A stretch of DNA of 64,000 nucleotides from Porogramme epimiltina (lineage: Eukaryota > Basidiomycota > Agaricomycetes > Polyporales > Polyporaceae): assembly GCA_900155495.1 (NCBI GenBank), contig FTLJ01000439.1:1-64000 (forward strand), in the 5' to 3' direction. The notes under the pieces are model-generated. The model saw only the letters and a list, made by a program, of their open reading frames with translations. It was not told where the DNA came from and ran no database searches. Below are positions 1 to 10,842 of this stretch, one piece after another (position 1 is the stretch's first letter; each line of letters begins with the position of its first letter). Made by a program: the position numbers and the translations under genes.

Positions 1-465
1 GCCATCCCGTGTCGTCTCTTTTCACGATACCGTCCCCACGAACATCTCCACTAGATCGCTCGTCTGCATCGTCAGATGTCTATAAGTGATGGGGTGGGGG
101 GCGGGACGAAGCGTGATTGGGCGGTGCATGGTCCGAGGCGTGCCGAGAGAAGATAGAGGAATCAAGATTGCCCGGAGAGGAATGTGCGAACGGGAGCGGG
201 AGCGTGCGGTAGTAGTAGTGGATAGCTGGGTGGGGGGGAGGGCAGGAGGTCCGAGGCGGTCGTCTAATATTGCGCGCGCGGAGGCGCGCGGGTGCATGTT
301 TTCGTGCTCGTTCTAAACCGTCGTCACACGGCGAGGGAGGGAGAGGCAGGAAGGCAGGGAGGCAAAGGAGGGGCCGCCGCCCTCGCCTTCTCGCGCGGCG
401 CGCGGCGAAGGCAGGACGGGCTCCGCGGGAATCGGACGGGCGCGTGCGGGCCCGCGTCCTTCTCT
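1..465. other. Non-coding left edge, 3' side of the MFS gene
   Basis: No gene could be supported here. The stretch is GC-rich with G-runs on the plus strand and short overlapping open frames of low-complexity Arg/Ser content. It probably holds the 3' untranslated region of the minus-strand transporter that ends at 466, plus the flank of a gene outside the window. Confidence 0.5.
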
Positions 466-3209
466 CTACGCCGTGGACGCGTTCTCCGCCTTCTCGTTCT
501 CTGCGGAGGGCGCGGACGCCTCGATCGTCGCCTCGTCGTCGCGCGCAGCGTCCGCCGCGGCGTCCGCTGCGGGGCTCACGACGGCCTGCGCCTCCACGTC
601 CTTGTTTTGGGGTTCCGCGCCGGCCTTGATCACTGTCCGCTTGAGCGTGTACCCGCGGAGGAAGAGCACTTTATGACGGGTCAGCGGGAAGAGGAGGAAG
701 AGCGGCGAGAAGAGGTGCTGGCTCACCAAGGAAGAAGCCAACGCCGCATATGGGCGTGTTTACGATCCATATAGTACTGATTGAGCGCGTGTACGCGTGC
801 GTCAGTGCAACCCGCTGTGCCGCGTTCTGTCGGACAGCTCAAGTGTCAGAAAACCTCAGTCCAGGGCGGCGCAGCAGGCACTTACAGCAAGGTGCGGGAT
901 CTGCCTGACGATCTGTGTCAGAGCGGCAGGAGAGGTGTCAATTGTCAGCCCTGGGATGCTTGATATGCGACGGCGCAGTTCCTGGATACACCCGTCAGTA
1001 ATGCCGAAAGAAGTATACGGAGTGGTTGACATACGCTGGAGATGATCGCCTGGCCAACCGAAATGCCGACAGTACCACCGAGCGTCCGGATGAGCACGAA
1101 GGCGGCGGTACTTGTCGCCATATCTTTGAGCGGCATGGCGGCTTGTAAGCCAATCAACGGGGTCTATAGAGCAGTTACGTTAAGAGAAGCCCCAAGATGA
1201 ACCAACGTGGCACAGCTTACCTGGAACAGGCAGCCAATGCCGATCGCAGCAACGAACGGGAACAGAACCCTCTCCGCACTAGCTCAGAGGAATCAGTGAT
1301 CGCCCCGAGGTATGTATCACCGCAAAAACATACATGTTCGAACGATCGTCCAGCGTCGTCATGATGCCGAATCCAACGATCATGATTATCCAGGAAACCC
1401 ACATAATGGGCCGCCATCTCCCCCAGCGAGAGATTATTTGTCCAGAGATCACAGACATAAGGGCACCCGACAAGGAGAATGGCAGCATCCTAGGAAATAG
1501 AGTTAGGAACTTTTTTGAAATTACTAAGATGGCTCACTGACCGAACACCGGCGCCGGTGGCGGACGAGCCGAGGACCTGGAAGTAAACCGGGAGGTAGTA
1601 CGCGCCTCCGAAAAAGGCGAACGCATGTAAGAAGGTAGAAATGAGGATAAGGGCAGTGGTACGAGTCTAGGGCAATTTAAATCAATATCTTCGAAAAGGA
1701 GACCATAAGACGAACGAACCTTGAACAACCGAGGAGGAATAATTGGGGATCTCCTTGTGTAAAGTTCATTTATAGACGCCACGATTAGGAGGACCACGCC
1801 AACGGCAAGGGGCGCAATGCATTGTGGGGTGGACCCTTGGTGAAACTACGATCAACATTTCTGTGTTTTTTTAAGAAAATTTTGAGACTACACTCACAGC
1901 TAGTTTCACTGAAATTGAAGCCCAAGAGGATGAGGACGACACCAGCGATGATCAAGAACAAGCCAATGAAGTCGAATTGATCCACGTGTTCCTTCAGTGA
2001 CCTTCCATGGTGAGGGTTGAGATTAAGGAAGAAGAACAGCAGGAGGAACCCAACACCGCCTGTTGGCCTGCGACATCAAAGGCGTTAGCGTGTCAGGGGC
2101 AACTAACTCCAGAAAAAAGAGCTGACAGATTGATGAAGAAACACCTAGGCGGCGAGCGACGATAGGTTAGCACATATCCGGCTTGAATTGCGTGAGTAAG
2201 AAACGCACCATCTCCACGAGACATGGTCCGTGAACACCTATGTTTAAGACGGCGTCAGACGCGTGTGATACACTCCAGCCATAGAGGGTAAGCTCACTCC
2301 ACCGAGAAGGGGGCCGATGACACTGGAAATGACCTATCAGGAACTGTCCATGCGGGCTGGAACTAAAAACTCACCTGGCGATACCCCATGTGGCACCAAT
2401 GTACCCTCCATACTTGCCACGACTGGGACAAATTAATGACTATGCCGGCAATTAATAATACCATGTGAAACGTACTCTTGCAAGGACACGATGTCGGATA
2501 TGGTGATCTGCACCAACTGCATGATACCCCCACCGCCAATTCCCTGGACAGCACGGGCGACCACAAGCCAGGTCATGTTCTGAGCAGCCCCACATAAGGC
2601 GGAACCGATCTGGAGGCGTGTGAGCACTTACACGGGATTGAACAAGGGCGCACATACCAGAAAGACAAAGATGGAAGCAAACAAGATTGGCTTGCGGCCT
2701 TCATAACATATGTGTAAGAGGAGATACGAGCGGAAGGCTCGATGAGACGCACCAATGATGTCGGACAGCTTGCCATATACCGGGGACAATGCGGAGGATG
2801 CAAGGAGATACGCACTGCGGGAAGATAGTTCCAGCGAGAACTAGCGGGACAGGGAATGGTACACACCTGCCAACCCAGCTGTACTCCTTTCCGCCTCCAA
2901 GCTGTGCAACGATGGTAGGCAGAGCGGTAGCGACGATGGTCTTGGAGCATGATTATGATGTCAGCGCGTGTCATGCCAAGCACAACCGAAGTGGCAACAC
3001 ACCTGGTCAAGCGCGGCAAGGAAGACACAGGCCATGAGCCCGGTAAAGACGAGGCTCATCCTATTCTTCGGAAGGACATGTTCCTCGGTGTGCTTCCAGT
3101 GCTGACCAGGCTTCGCTTTCTCGGCTGGCGCTTTTTCCGACTCGGAGGCGGGAACCGGGGTGGTGGCTGGAGGAGGCATAGCCGCTTGAATGGACTTTTC
3201 TGAAGCCAT
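466..3209 (-). CDS. MFS drug:H+ antiporter, DHA2 (14-helix) type
   Basis: A plasma-membrane or vacuolar major facilitator that probably exports drugs or amino acids by proton antiport. The start at 3209 opens a Pro/Lys-rich cytosolic tail. The first helix follows and carries the split motif ALDQ|TIVATALPTIV, the DHA2 motif D1, with an intron after ALDQ. Near 2525-2600 the exon reads VVARAVQGIGGGGIMQL, the glycine-rich antiporter motif C region. Near 1380-1480 it reads ISRWGRWRPIMWV, a loop motif A-like repeat. Near 1040-1110 it reads LIRTLGGTVGISVGQAI. The last exon (from about 741) ends in an acidic, Ala-rich cytosolic tail with stop at 466. The gene is cut into about a dozen short exons, so inner borders are approximate. 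The family is certain but the substrate is not. Related yeast proteins are the VBA and AZR/SGE groups. Confidence 0.88.
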
Positions 3210-4856
3210 GTTCGCTCGGGGAACGAGAGCGCGGGCGGCTAGAGAGAACCTGGGACGCTGGGACGCAAGAGATGCGCGTCGGGGCAGCGGAACGTCGTCG
3301 AGTTGAGGCTGGCGAGCGAGGACGGACGGCGCAGGCTGAGGGAGGCCATGGGGATGAGTGTGGGGATATTTTAACGATGCCGTGACAAATCTGCCGTGCT
3401 CAACCTCCTTCGCTGCCGAAACTCGCGGCTTGTCCGCGGCGCAGGCCGAGATGCCGCAGCCCGGCGGCCCCTCCTCTTCCCCGTTCCGGAACGCCGCGCG
3501 TCCGGCACCGCAGCAGTCCTGAGTCCGTCCCCTGCAGCCACTCCAGTTCCGAGCCCCAGCCGCCAGTCTCAGCCGCTCGTCCCATTAACCATCATTCCCT
3601 CCGTCGTCCCTCCAACGGACCTCGTCTCCATACTCGCATGGCGCCATTCAAGCCCTGTGTGACTCGCCTGAGCCGTGAAACTCGAACATCTCCTTGCTCC
3701 TTGCATCGCCCTCTTCCGTGAGCCACACCGGACCACTCCTCCGACGTTCCGCCTCGGGGATACCACGAAGAACCCAGAGGGCGTGTACACCCACGAGTCC
3801 GAGAATCTCGCACCCGTTCCTCTCTATCTTGAGAGATCTTGGCACTACCCACGTACGGGCCCCTGCTACTTAGGTCCCCACATTGCCCCGCTTCGGATTA
3901 ATGCAAAACTCGACGTGATAAATCATGACCTGCTTTCCTCATCTTAACATTGGAGCACGTTCTCCCGGATATTTTGTGCGTGTGGCGTAGCGAGTATATC
4001 TCACTAAGCTTTCCCGGGATCGTTACTAACAGTGTCCCATCCCTGACGCCCGCGAAGGCACGTTGCATGCCCACCTGACGCATTTGCCCGTATACATACG
4101 ATCGTCGGACTCCGACTGCAGTGTTCAGTGTCCCCAGCACAGCTCTGTGGGATTTATTGGGCGCTAAATACCTGCATCACCCTGCCGCACGTCCTCGTAT
4201 TCCAATACTTGCCGGTATGGCCTGGACCTTCACCCAGTTGCTCAGCAATAGCTGCCGGTGACGCCCTTACCGCTCGCCAAACATCAGGTTGACCTCAAGA
4301 ACAACGCGTGTTTGCGCCTCCTACGGCAAGACTGAGCTTCTCTCTGAACCCTCCGCTCGATTCGAACGCGGGGAATAACCGTGGCGTAGGCGGTCCGAGC
4401 CGGCATCGGGTGCACGGAGCGCACACCACCGCCATCCATTTTGAACTCGTTTGACTCGTTTGAGGTGACGGCATCTAGTAGCACAGGAGCGCGTTGACAT
4501 CATCAGATGTTGCCGAGCCTGTGCGCACCAAAGAGGGCATTTGGATTAGACGACCGTGTACCGCCAGCCACGCCGTGGTAGATCGCGGCCTTTCTGTGAC
4601 ACCAGTAATGCGGCCTCATGTATTATCTACAAAACCTCGTAGACGAGCTTTGTTTACAAACCGTGTCCTCGTCACTGAACTACACAAAGACGATTGAGAT
4701 CGTTGCTGCGATAGAAAGACGATGATCTTGATTATCTAATTTGACGATTACTTAATCCAATCTGTGCAGGTCTTCCTCTTCGCGCCTCGCCTCCGGAGCA
4801 GACAGCCTTCCCTCTTCCCTCCATCCACCACCATCCTCGGATCCTCCCCACACGCA
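3210..4856. other. Intergenic region between MFS and RAN, with one weak reading frame
   Basis: This holds the divergent promoters of the transporter (left) and the Ran gene (right). A plus-strand frame at 3675-3947, beginning at a GTG, is open for 90 codons. It has a mixed, protein-like composition in its second half (HESENLAPVPLYLERSW). A stop lies just upstream at about 3669 and I found no splice pair joining it to an ATG exon. A short ATG frame at 3638-3721 with basic, Ser-rich content lies next to it in another frame. I cannot show that either is a gene. Confidence 0.3.
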
Positions 4857-5977
4857 ATGGCTGACCAAACTATCCCTACCTTCAAGCTCGTTCTTGGTAT
4901 GTTTCTCTGGCTGTGATCACGTCCGTTCATGTCTTTGGACTAACGAAAACTTCGTCCATCTTGAACGCCTTGATCGATGTCTGTGCCACTGGCTCATGCG
5001 CGCGTTTTATCGCATCGGACCTGTGTATTAACCCGTAATGTGTGCGATGGGATGCGATGATAATTAGTCGGTGATGGCGGAACTGGCAAAACCACCTTCG
5101 TCAAGGTATGTTTAACTTGTGCGCCTCTATGCATTTGAAGATCGCGTGCTGATCACTTTTCTATTCGTAGCGTCACTTGACGGGTGAATTCGAGAAGAAG
5201 TACATTGGTGCGTCGAATTGTCGCGTCGCGAACCGCGATCTCAAGTCCCCGCGTGCTGATCGCGCCACATCCTCCGTGCAGCCACCCTCGGTGTGGAAGT
5301 ACACCCTCTCTCTTTCTCCACCAACTTCGGCACGATCTGCTTCAACGTTTGGGATACCGCGGGTCAGGAGAAGTTTGGTGGTCTCCGTGACGGCTACTAC
5401 ATCCAGGGCCAGTGCGGTATCATCATGTTCGACGTCACCTCCCGCATCACGTACAAGAACGTCCCCAACTGGCACCGTGACCTCGAGCGCGTTTGCGAGA
5501 ACATCCCGATCGTCCTCTGCGGTAACAAGGTCGACGTGAAGGTACGTTACAGAGCGATCAATGTTTCTGCGAGTCACTCAATGTTTGTCCCTTCTCCAGG
5601 AGCGGAAAGTTAAGACGGGCAACGTCACTTTCCACCGCAAGAAGAACATCCAGTACTTCGAGATCTCGGCGAAGTCCAACTACAACTTCGAGAAGCCGTT
5701 CCTGTGGCTCGCGAGGAAGCTCGTTGGGTAAGGAATTGTACCTCAGTTTTTATTCGGTTTCCTCTTACACTTTATCTCAGCAACGCGTCGCTTGAGTTCG
5801 TCGCGGCCCCTGCTCTCGCGCCTGCCGAGGTCCAGGTCGACCCTGCGCTGATGGAGCAGTACCAGCGGGAGCTCGCTCAGGTGTGTAACAATGAACTTGA
5901 TATCAGGTCGTCAGCTGACATCCCTCTCAACAAAGGCCGAGGCTGTTCCTCTGCCAGAAGAGGACGACGACTTGTAA
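4857..5977 (+). CDS. RAN: Ran GTPase (nuclear transport small G protein)
   Basis: The Ran switch for nuclear import and export and spindle assembly, cycling between nucleus (GTP form) and cytoplasm. Seven exons (4857-4896, 5068-5105, 5171-5207, 5282-5541, 5600-5727, 5781-5880, 5936-5977) add up to 645 nt and 214 aa, the normal Ran length. Visible motifs are P-loop GDGGTGKT, split just before by an intron; switch I/effector [10 protein letters not shown]; switch [17 protein letters not shown] with the catalytic Gln; base-binding NKVD; SAK in [13 protein letters not shown]; and the acidic C-terminal tail EEDDDL that is diagnostic of Ran over Rab or Rho. No lipidation cysteine is present, as expected. 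Two short exons of about 37-40 nt carry the N-terminus, with introns up to 171 nt there. Identification is secure. Confidence 0.98.
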
Positions 5978-6353
5978 ACGTATCCGCCCACGACATCCCT
6001 CACGCTGTATCCCCCCCATCTGTCTCCGTATACACATACCGTGATCATTGTTCCAATATAACGCTCATCGCATTCTGGAGAAGCCACCCTCTGTCCCCTG
6101 CTACGAGTACACGTCGCATTGTAGAAGTTGCCTGTCGTTGATGCCGTTGTATCGAATTATTCTCGTAGCAATACCTCGGCGATTGAAATGTGCGATTGAA
6201 GAGCGGTACATCCAATTATGAGAACGAGGTGATACATGGATACGGAGGTGGCATATAGGCATACAACAACAGAGAAACCAAAAAAGGACATGAGATAACC
6301 AAACACGTACCCGGTGATAATCGTACATCTCAGCAAACATACATGGAGAGGCT
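5978..6353. other. Convergent intergenic region, RAN 3' side
   Basis: AT-richer sequence after the Ran stop, ending at the stop of the minus-strand gene at 6354. No coding frame is supported. It presumably holds the two facing 3' untranslated regions. Confidence 0.5.
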
Positions 6354-7608
6354 TCAAGCCTGAGCGAGCTGGTCGAGTCCATCAACAAGGAATTTCTGGT
6401 GGAGTAGTGGGACGTCAGGCAAAACCCGTAAGAGCCAGTCGCTCTTGTCGGAGAGCCGCGCGAGGGCGAGCAGCGACATCCCATCCTGCACACCGCGGGT
6501 GCACAGCACGGGCAGGAGGTCGGGGAGCGGCAGCGCGAGGGAGAGCAAGAAGCTCAGCACCGGCTCGTGAGGGCCTCCCTCCTCCGCGTCGCGGCGGCAC
6601 GAGTGTGAGGTCTGCCGGCAGTCGCCCGTGAAGGACTCCTGCGAGGACTGCATGTTGCTTGGGCCACGGGAGGCGGAGCTCGCGGAGTGGGCGTCGATGC
6701 GCGCCGAGAGGGAAGAGCTCGGGCCTGGAGAGGCGTTGCGGTGGAACGCGGGCGCAGCCTTTCGCCCACGCTGGGTCCTTTCGGGCTCCTGTGCGCATGG
6801 CTGGGCGGATGAGCACTGCAGTCGCTGCAAAAAGCCTTGGAGTGGGCTTACCGGCTGGTTGTTACCCTCTGAGGACGCAGCGGCGCGTGCCGGCGGCGTG
6901 CGGGGTCGTAGGGAGTCTGCGCGCTGGCTACGAAATTTGGCTTGGGACACCGGTTTGATGCACCGCGCTACTCCCCGACCCTATGAGGTCCAGGGGGTGA
7001 GGACTGGAGCGCGGCAAGACAATGGGGACACTGCTGTGCGTACCCTGGTTGAGGGACCAGTGCGTCGGGTGCCCGTTCCCCTCCAAGCGGCCCCTAAGTA
7101 GATGCGGGCAAAAGCCATTGAGGGCCAGCCCTCATCGTATTCGAAGACTTCGGGAACATGCTTGCGGACCTATTTGTTATCATGAGGTCAGGTCGAAGTG
7201 GGAGAGCTGGCCAGGAGGGAATATGGGCCACTCACACTATTCGTGTACTTCTCCCTTTTCGCAGAGAGTTGCTGCGACCAAGGACGTTCCATGTCGAGAT
7301 GGCGCACTATGAGTTCTGTCATCCGGTCCTATCCGGTTGTGAGCAGGGACTGGGTGGGGCCGGCTGCATTTCACGAGGGGCCCATTCTTACCACATATTG
7401 CATAAACGTGTCGTCATCGCCGCTGAGCCCCATCAAAGCCTGGAGGGTCTTACTACCATCCCGGCACCTTTTGAAGTACACTGTGTTGGGGAGAGAGCTA
7501 GGGCGATGGTAGAAATCGGCCTCAGGTCGAACGTGCGCTACCCCAGCCGCAACTAGCTGTGTAAGCTTATAGTGGCCTCTAAGTACTTCAGTATGTACGC
7601 TCACGCAT
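6354..7608 (-). CDS. Lineage-specific hypothetical protein, assembled from five exons
   Basis: I do not recognise a named family. Exons on the minus strand are 7608-7605 (ATG plus one base), 7537-7392, 7328-7236, 7169-7044 and 6980-6354. They join with donors GTGAGC, GTAAGA, GTGAGT and GTACGC and with TAG acceptors. The sum is 996 nt (331 aa) with no internal stop. The N-terminal half reads like a folded domain, for example LQALMGLSGDDDTFMQYV, DRMTELIVRHLDME and EYDEGWPSMAFARIYL. The middle is Ser/Arg/Gln-rich and probably disordered. The C-terminal 70 residues are Leu-rich helices (LLPVLCTRGVQDGMSLLAL). This layout resembles many unnamed agaricomycete proteins, from general memory only. The start is the weakest part, because the ATG is split from the body by an intron and another upstream exon is possible. 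It shares its upstream region with PTC7. Confidence 0.62.
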
Positions 7609-8045
7609 TACAAACAGGCGAATATCCAAGGAGGGGGAAGCGGAGGGGCTAGTTGCGCTGTTGGGACAGAAAGAAGGAGCGAGACTTGCCCATGGCCCCC
7701 TTCTCCCTCTTTATGTGCTGGCAGCCTTATCTTCTCCACGAGGTGAGCAAGTTCGTGTTCGCTTAAGGCGGTTCGTAAACTCTGTTGTATATAAACGGAA
7801 CGGAGGGACGCGTTTGAGACGCGTCGTACATGTGACCCGCGTTTTTTTCTCAGCTCAGTGGCGGCATTGCACGAGCGTCTGCTGCAGCCTGCGATCATCC
7901 GAGGCTCGAGCTGCGAAGTCGGGCCACGCGCGCCTGTTTACCCCCACTGCCACCAGCCCGCTTTCTCATCTCGTCCCATCCCCCATCGCCGCTCCTCCTC
8001 GTCCTGCCGCCGTCCGTACGCTCTCTCGCACGCCATCCCCGGTCG
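7609..8045. promoter_or_regulatory. Shared upstream region of the 6354-7608 gene and PTC7
   Basis: About 440 bp separate two divergent start codons. The last 150 bp before PTC7 are C-rich with CCCCCACTGCC and TCGTCC tracts, typical of fungal promoters and leaders. A TATATAAA-like string lies near 7787-7795. Motif assignments are inference. Confidence 0.4.
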
Positions 8046-9712
8046 ATGATTCAGCCTTTCACCCTCTCCACCATCAAGTCCGCCGCCCGCCGTAACCCGC
8101 GCGCGACAAAGCACCTCGCATCGACCCTCTCAAGTCCACAGTATGCCCGCAATTACTCGTCTGCACCGCGGCCGTACTGCTTTCATGTTGGCGCGAGCTG
8201 GGCCGGGAAGCCCCACGACCCGCGCGGTCCGCGCGTGAAGACCGCCCCGTTCTCACCAGACAGCCCGGTGGGCAGGTGGCGAGACGTGACGCTCTCGCGG
8301 CCGACGGAGGTCGGCGCGGGGGCGCATGTCGGCGAGGACTTCTTCTTCGTTCAGGACGTGAGTCTCTCCCTGTGCTCTGGCAGCCGCCGCCGCCGCCGCC
8401 ATCATGCGCATGGCGTCAACTGTCGCAAAATTTGCTCATAACCTCTTTGTCGGGCAGATGCGCGATAAGTCGGTACGTTGGTGGGCCGTTTCTTGGCGTG
8501 GGCCAGGCTGACTGGTGCGGTGTGCTGGTCCGTGCGCCCTTTCGCTTTCTTCTCTAGGGAATATCTATTGGTGTTGCGGACGGCGTGGGGGGATGGACGG
8601 AGTCCGGTGTGGACCCGTCATTATTCTCTCAGGCTCTTATGTACCATGCGCACCGGTATTCAAAGGCTGCCTGGCCGGGCGAGCCAGAAGTCGACCCGAC
8701 GCAAGAGTATGAAGAGCGTGAACAGGTAGAGGGCTGGGAACTGTCGCCTTTAGAGTGCTTGGAGTCGGCCTACGGAGGTGTCCTGCGGGAGAGACAAGTT
8801 GTGGCTGGTGAGCTGCGTCATCGTTCGCGCTTGATTGATTTCTTCATTCCTCGCTTCCACAGGGTCAAGTACAGCATGTCTCCTTACGCTCAACGCTTCC
8901 ACGGGTTTATTACGTGCTGCAAAGTGAGTGGGCCGGTTCGCGCAGTCTGAGTACGTTCTGACGCAATCATGATCCAGCTTGGGTGATAGCGGGTTCCTCA
9001 TAATACGCGGTTCGTCGGTTGTGTATCAGCAGCGCTCACAAACGCACTTTTTTAATTGTCCAAAGTACGTGATAAGCCATGCTCCCGGCCACGTTTTCCA
9101 GGTGCTGATTGCGTGATGTAGACAACTTTCGAAGCTGCCGACCTCGACGAAGCGCTTCTCGCGAGCGTGCGTCGACAATCCCAGCGATGCGGATCTTTGT
9201 GAGCTCAAACTGCGGCACGGTGATATTGTAATTGCTTATGTGCGTGACGAACTTACGAATATCCGGACTCATGGCTAACTCCTGGCTGATAGACCGACGG
9301 GCTGTCGGATAATGTCTTTCCCTCGGAGATGGTGGCCATATGCTCCTTGGTCTCCCGACAGTTCCAGCTCACCAAGCGGACGCTCGTGCCCATGGGCGAG
9401 TCTGAAGTAGTCGAAATCGCCGAGGATATCGAGGTCCAGGCGATGGCCGACCGTATCGTTGACTATGCACGGATGTGCATGCACAACCAGAAAAGGATTA
9501 GCCCGTTTGAACGTGCCGCGGCGCGCGAGGGCATGTACTTCCGGGGAGGGGTAAGTAATATCGTGTCACAGCCGTCACAGTTACTGACAAGCGATCGACG
9601 GGACATCAGAAAGTAGATGAGTGAGTGCCGGTACCTTGCAGACGTTGCTTGTCGACTGACGGCGATTGCCAGCGTTACCGTAGTGGTTGCGACGGTCCAC
9701 GAAGTGATGTAG
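8046..9712 (+). CDS. PTC7: PTC7-like PP2C protein phosphatase, mitochondrial
   Basis: A metal-dependent Ser/Thr phosphatase. Yeast Ptc7 dephosphorylates coenzyme Q biosynthesis proteins in mitochondria. Nine exons (8046-8357, 8458-8472, 8558-8807, 8863-8923, 8978-9064, 9122-9239, 9293-9550, 9610-9620, 9673-9712) total 1152 nt and 383 aa. The N-terminus is Arg/Ser-rich without acidic residues, fitting a mitochondrial presequence. Conserved blocks in order are RPYCFHVGASWAGKP; metal-site Asp in GVADGVGGW; LRAANLGDSGF; AYTDGLSDNVFPSEM; an insert IEVQAMADRIVDYARMCM; and the terminal strand KVDDVTVVVATVHEVM, whose Asp pair is the last metal ligand. That last motif is split by an 11-nt exon. Family identity is strong, and mitochondrial location is inferred from the presequence. 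Confidence 0.95.
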
Positions 9713-10683
9713 ACGGACATGGCTGTTTGCAGGCCCTTTGCGGAGGTGAGCGAAATGGTACGCCCTATCCCTCGTGCTGCGCTGAAGTCTCAGACAACAG
9801 GGTGGACATAGAGTTTCGACCATTTAGACACCATCGTTCATGGCTAACATGTTACATCATTATACCCTAATGCTGAACACTTGGGAGTCCATGTGTAATC
9901 TACATATAGAGTGTATTTGCTTATTGTCGCTTATGTATTTTACGCAGTGGGTTTGCTAGTCTCCGAGTCTTTGCAAGTGAGAGTACAGCAGCTAGTTGCA
10001 TGTCCATAAGCAGGTTGACAGGGGGTTAGCGCCGCTCACCAATCTTCTAACGAAAGAAGCGCTGGAAGTATGGAAAAATGAAAGCTTCAACAGACCATCC
10101 GAACCCACCCATGCGTGGACGGGCAAATTTGCCCTCGCCTACGTCGGGCGATGCACACAGACGGCGAAGAAGACCGGCCATTGCGAGTTCGATTGCCGAC
10201 GACCGGGCATAGCTATTAGTGTTGCCGTGGGGGCGGAGCGCAATCGGAGGACATAAACCAAGTACGTAGGAGTAAGAAGTGCGGTTATGGTGGATGGCGA
10301 TGGCCTTCGTATGCGGTCTGTGTCAGGACGCGGAGAATGGACAATCAACGGCTGTGCGCTGCCTGTCACGGGTGGCCCGCTGATCGAAGGCGGCGGTATT
10401 ATACAATTACGGGTCTTGTTGTTGTTGCTGATCACACGGGCCCTTGGCGCAGGCGAGGCGCGCTTGCCCGCGTCGGGGTCGCTGTGTGCGTGCGCCCGGG
10501 GCGGGAGGCGGCGGGGGTGGGGAGACCGAGGCGCGTTTGAGGCGGACAGACGGGGATTGTTGCTGGCAGTGTCAGAGCATTCAAGGCCCCAAATGATGAT
10601 GAGCGTCGGGGGAAGGGCCGGGTTGGGAGCGGCGGCAACAGGCGGCAACACGCTTCCCACGCAACCGGGCGTACAAACACGGA
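9713..10683. other. Intergenic region between PTC7 and FKS1
   Basis: After the PTC7 stop come AT-richer 3' untranslated sequence and then about 900 bp without a supported gene. A plus-strand frame at 10287-10928 runs across the FKS1 start in another frame and is GC-driven. Probably 3' untranslated region plus the distal FKS1 promoter. Confidence 0.45.
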
Positions 10684-10842
10684 ACACCCTCTCGCCTGTC
10701 TCGTCTCCACCTCCTCCGCCGCTGCCTCTCTCTCCTCAAGCCAGACCCCAACACCAGCTGTTGCCGGTCGTTTCACTCCTTTATCCCCTACGTCCTCTTC
10801 CTCTTCCTCTGCGCTCAGCTCAGCGCGACCGTCTTTTCCCCC
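10684..10842 (+). promoter_or_regulatory. Pyrimidine-rich leader and promoter of FKS1
   Basis: About 160 bp directly before the ATG is dominated by C and T runs (TCTCCACCTCCTCCGCCGC and repeated CTCTTCCTCTTCC). Such CT tracts mark transcription start regions of strongly expressed filamentous-fungal genes. No TATA box is evident. Confidence 0.45.

Noticed and set aside
4300..4390. Possible tRNA signal (ATTCGAA near 4360) before RAN
   Set aside because: No A box, acceptor stem or cloverleaf could be formed around it.
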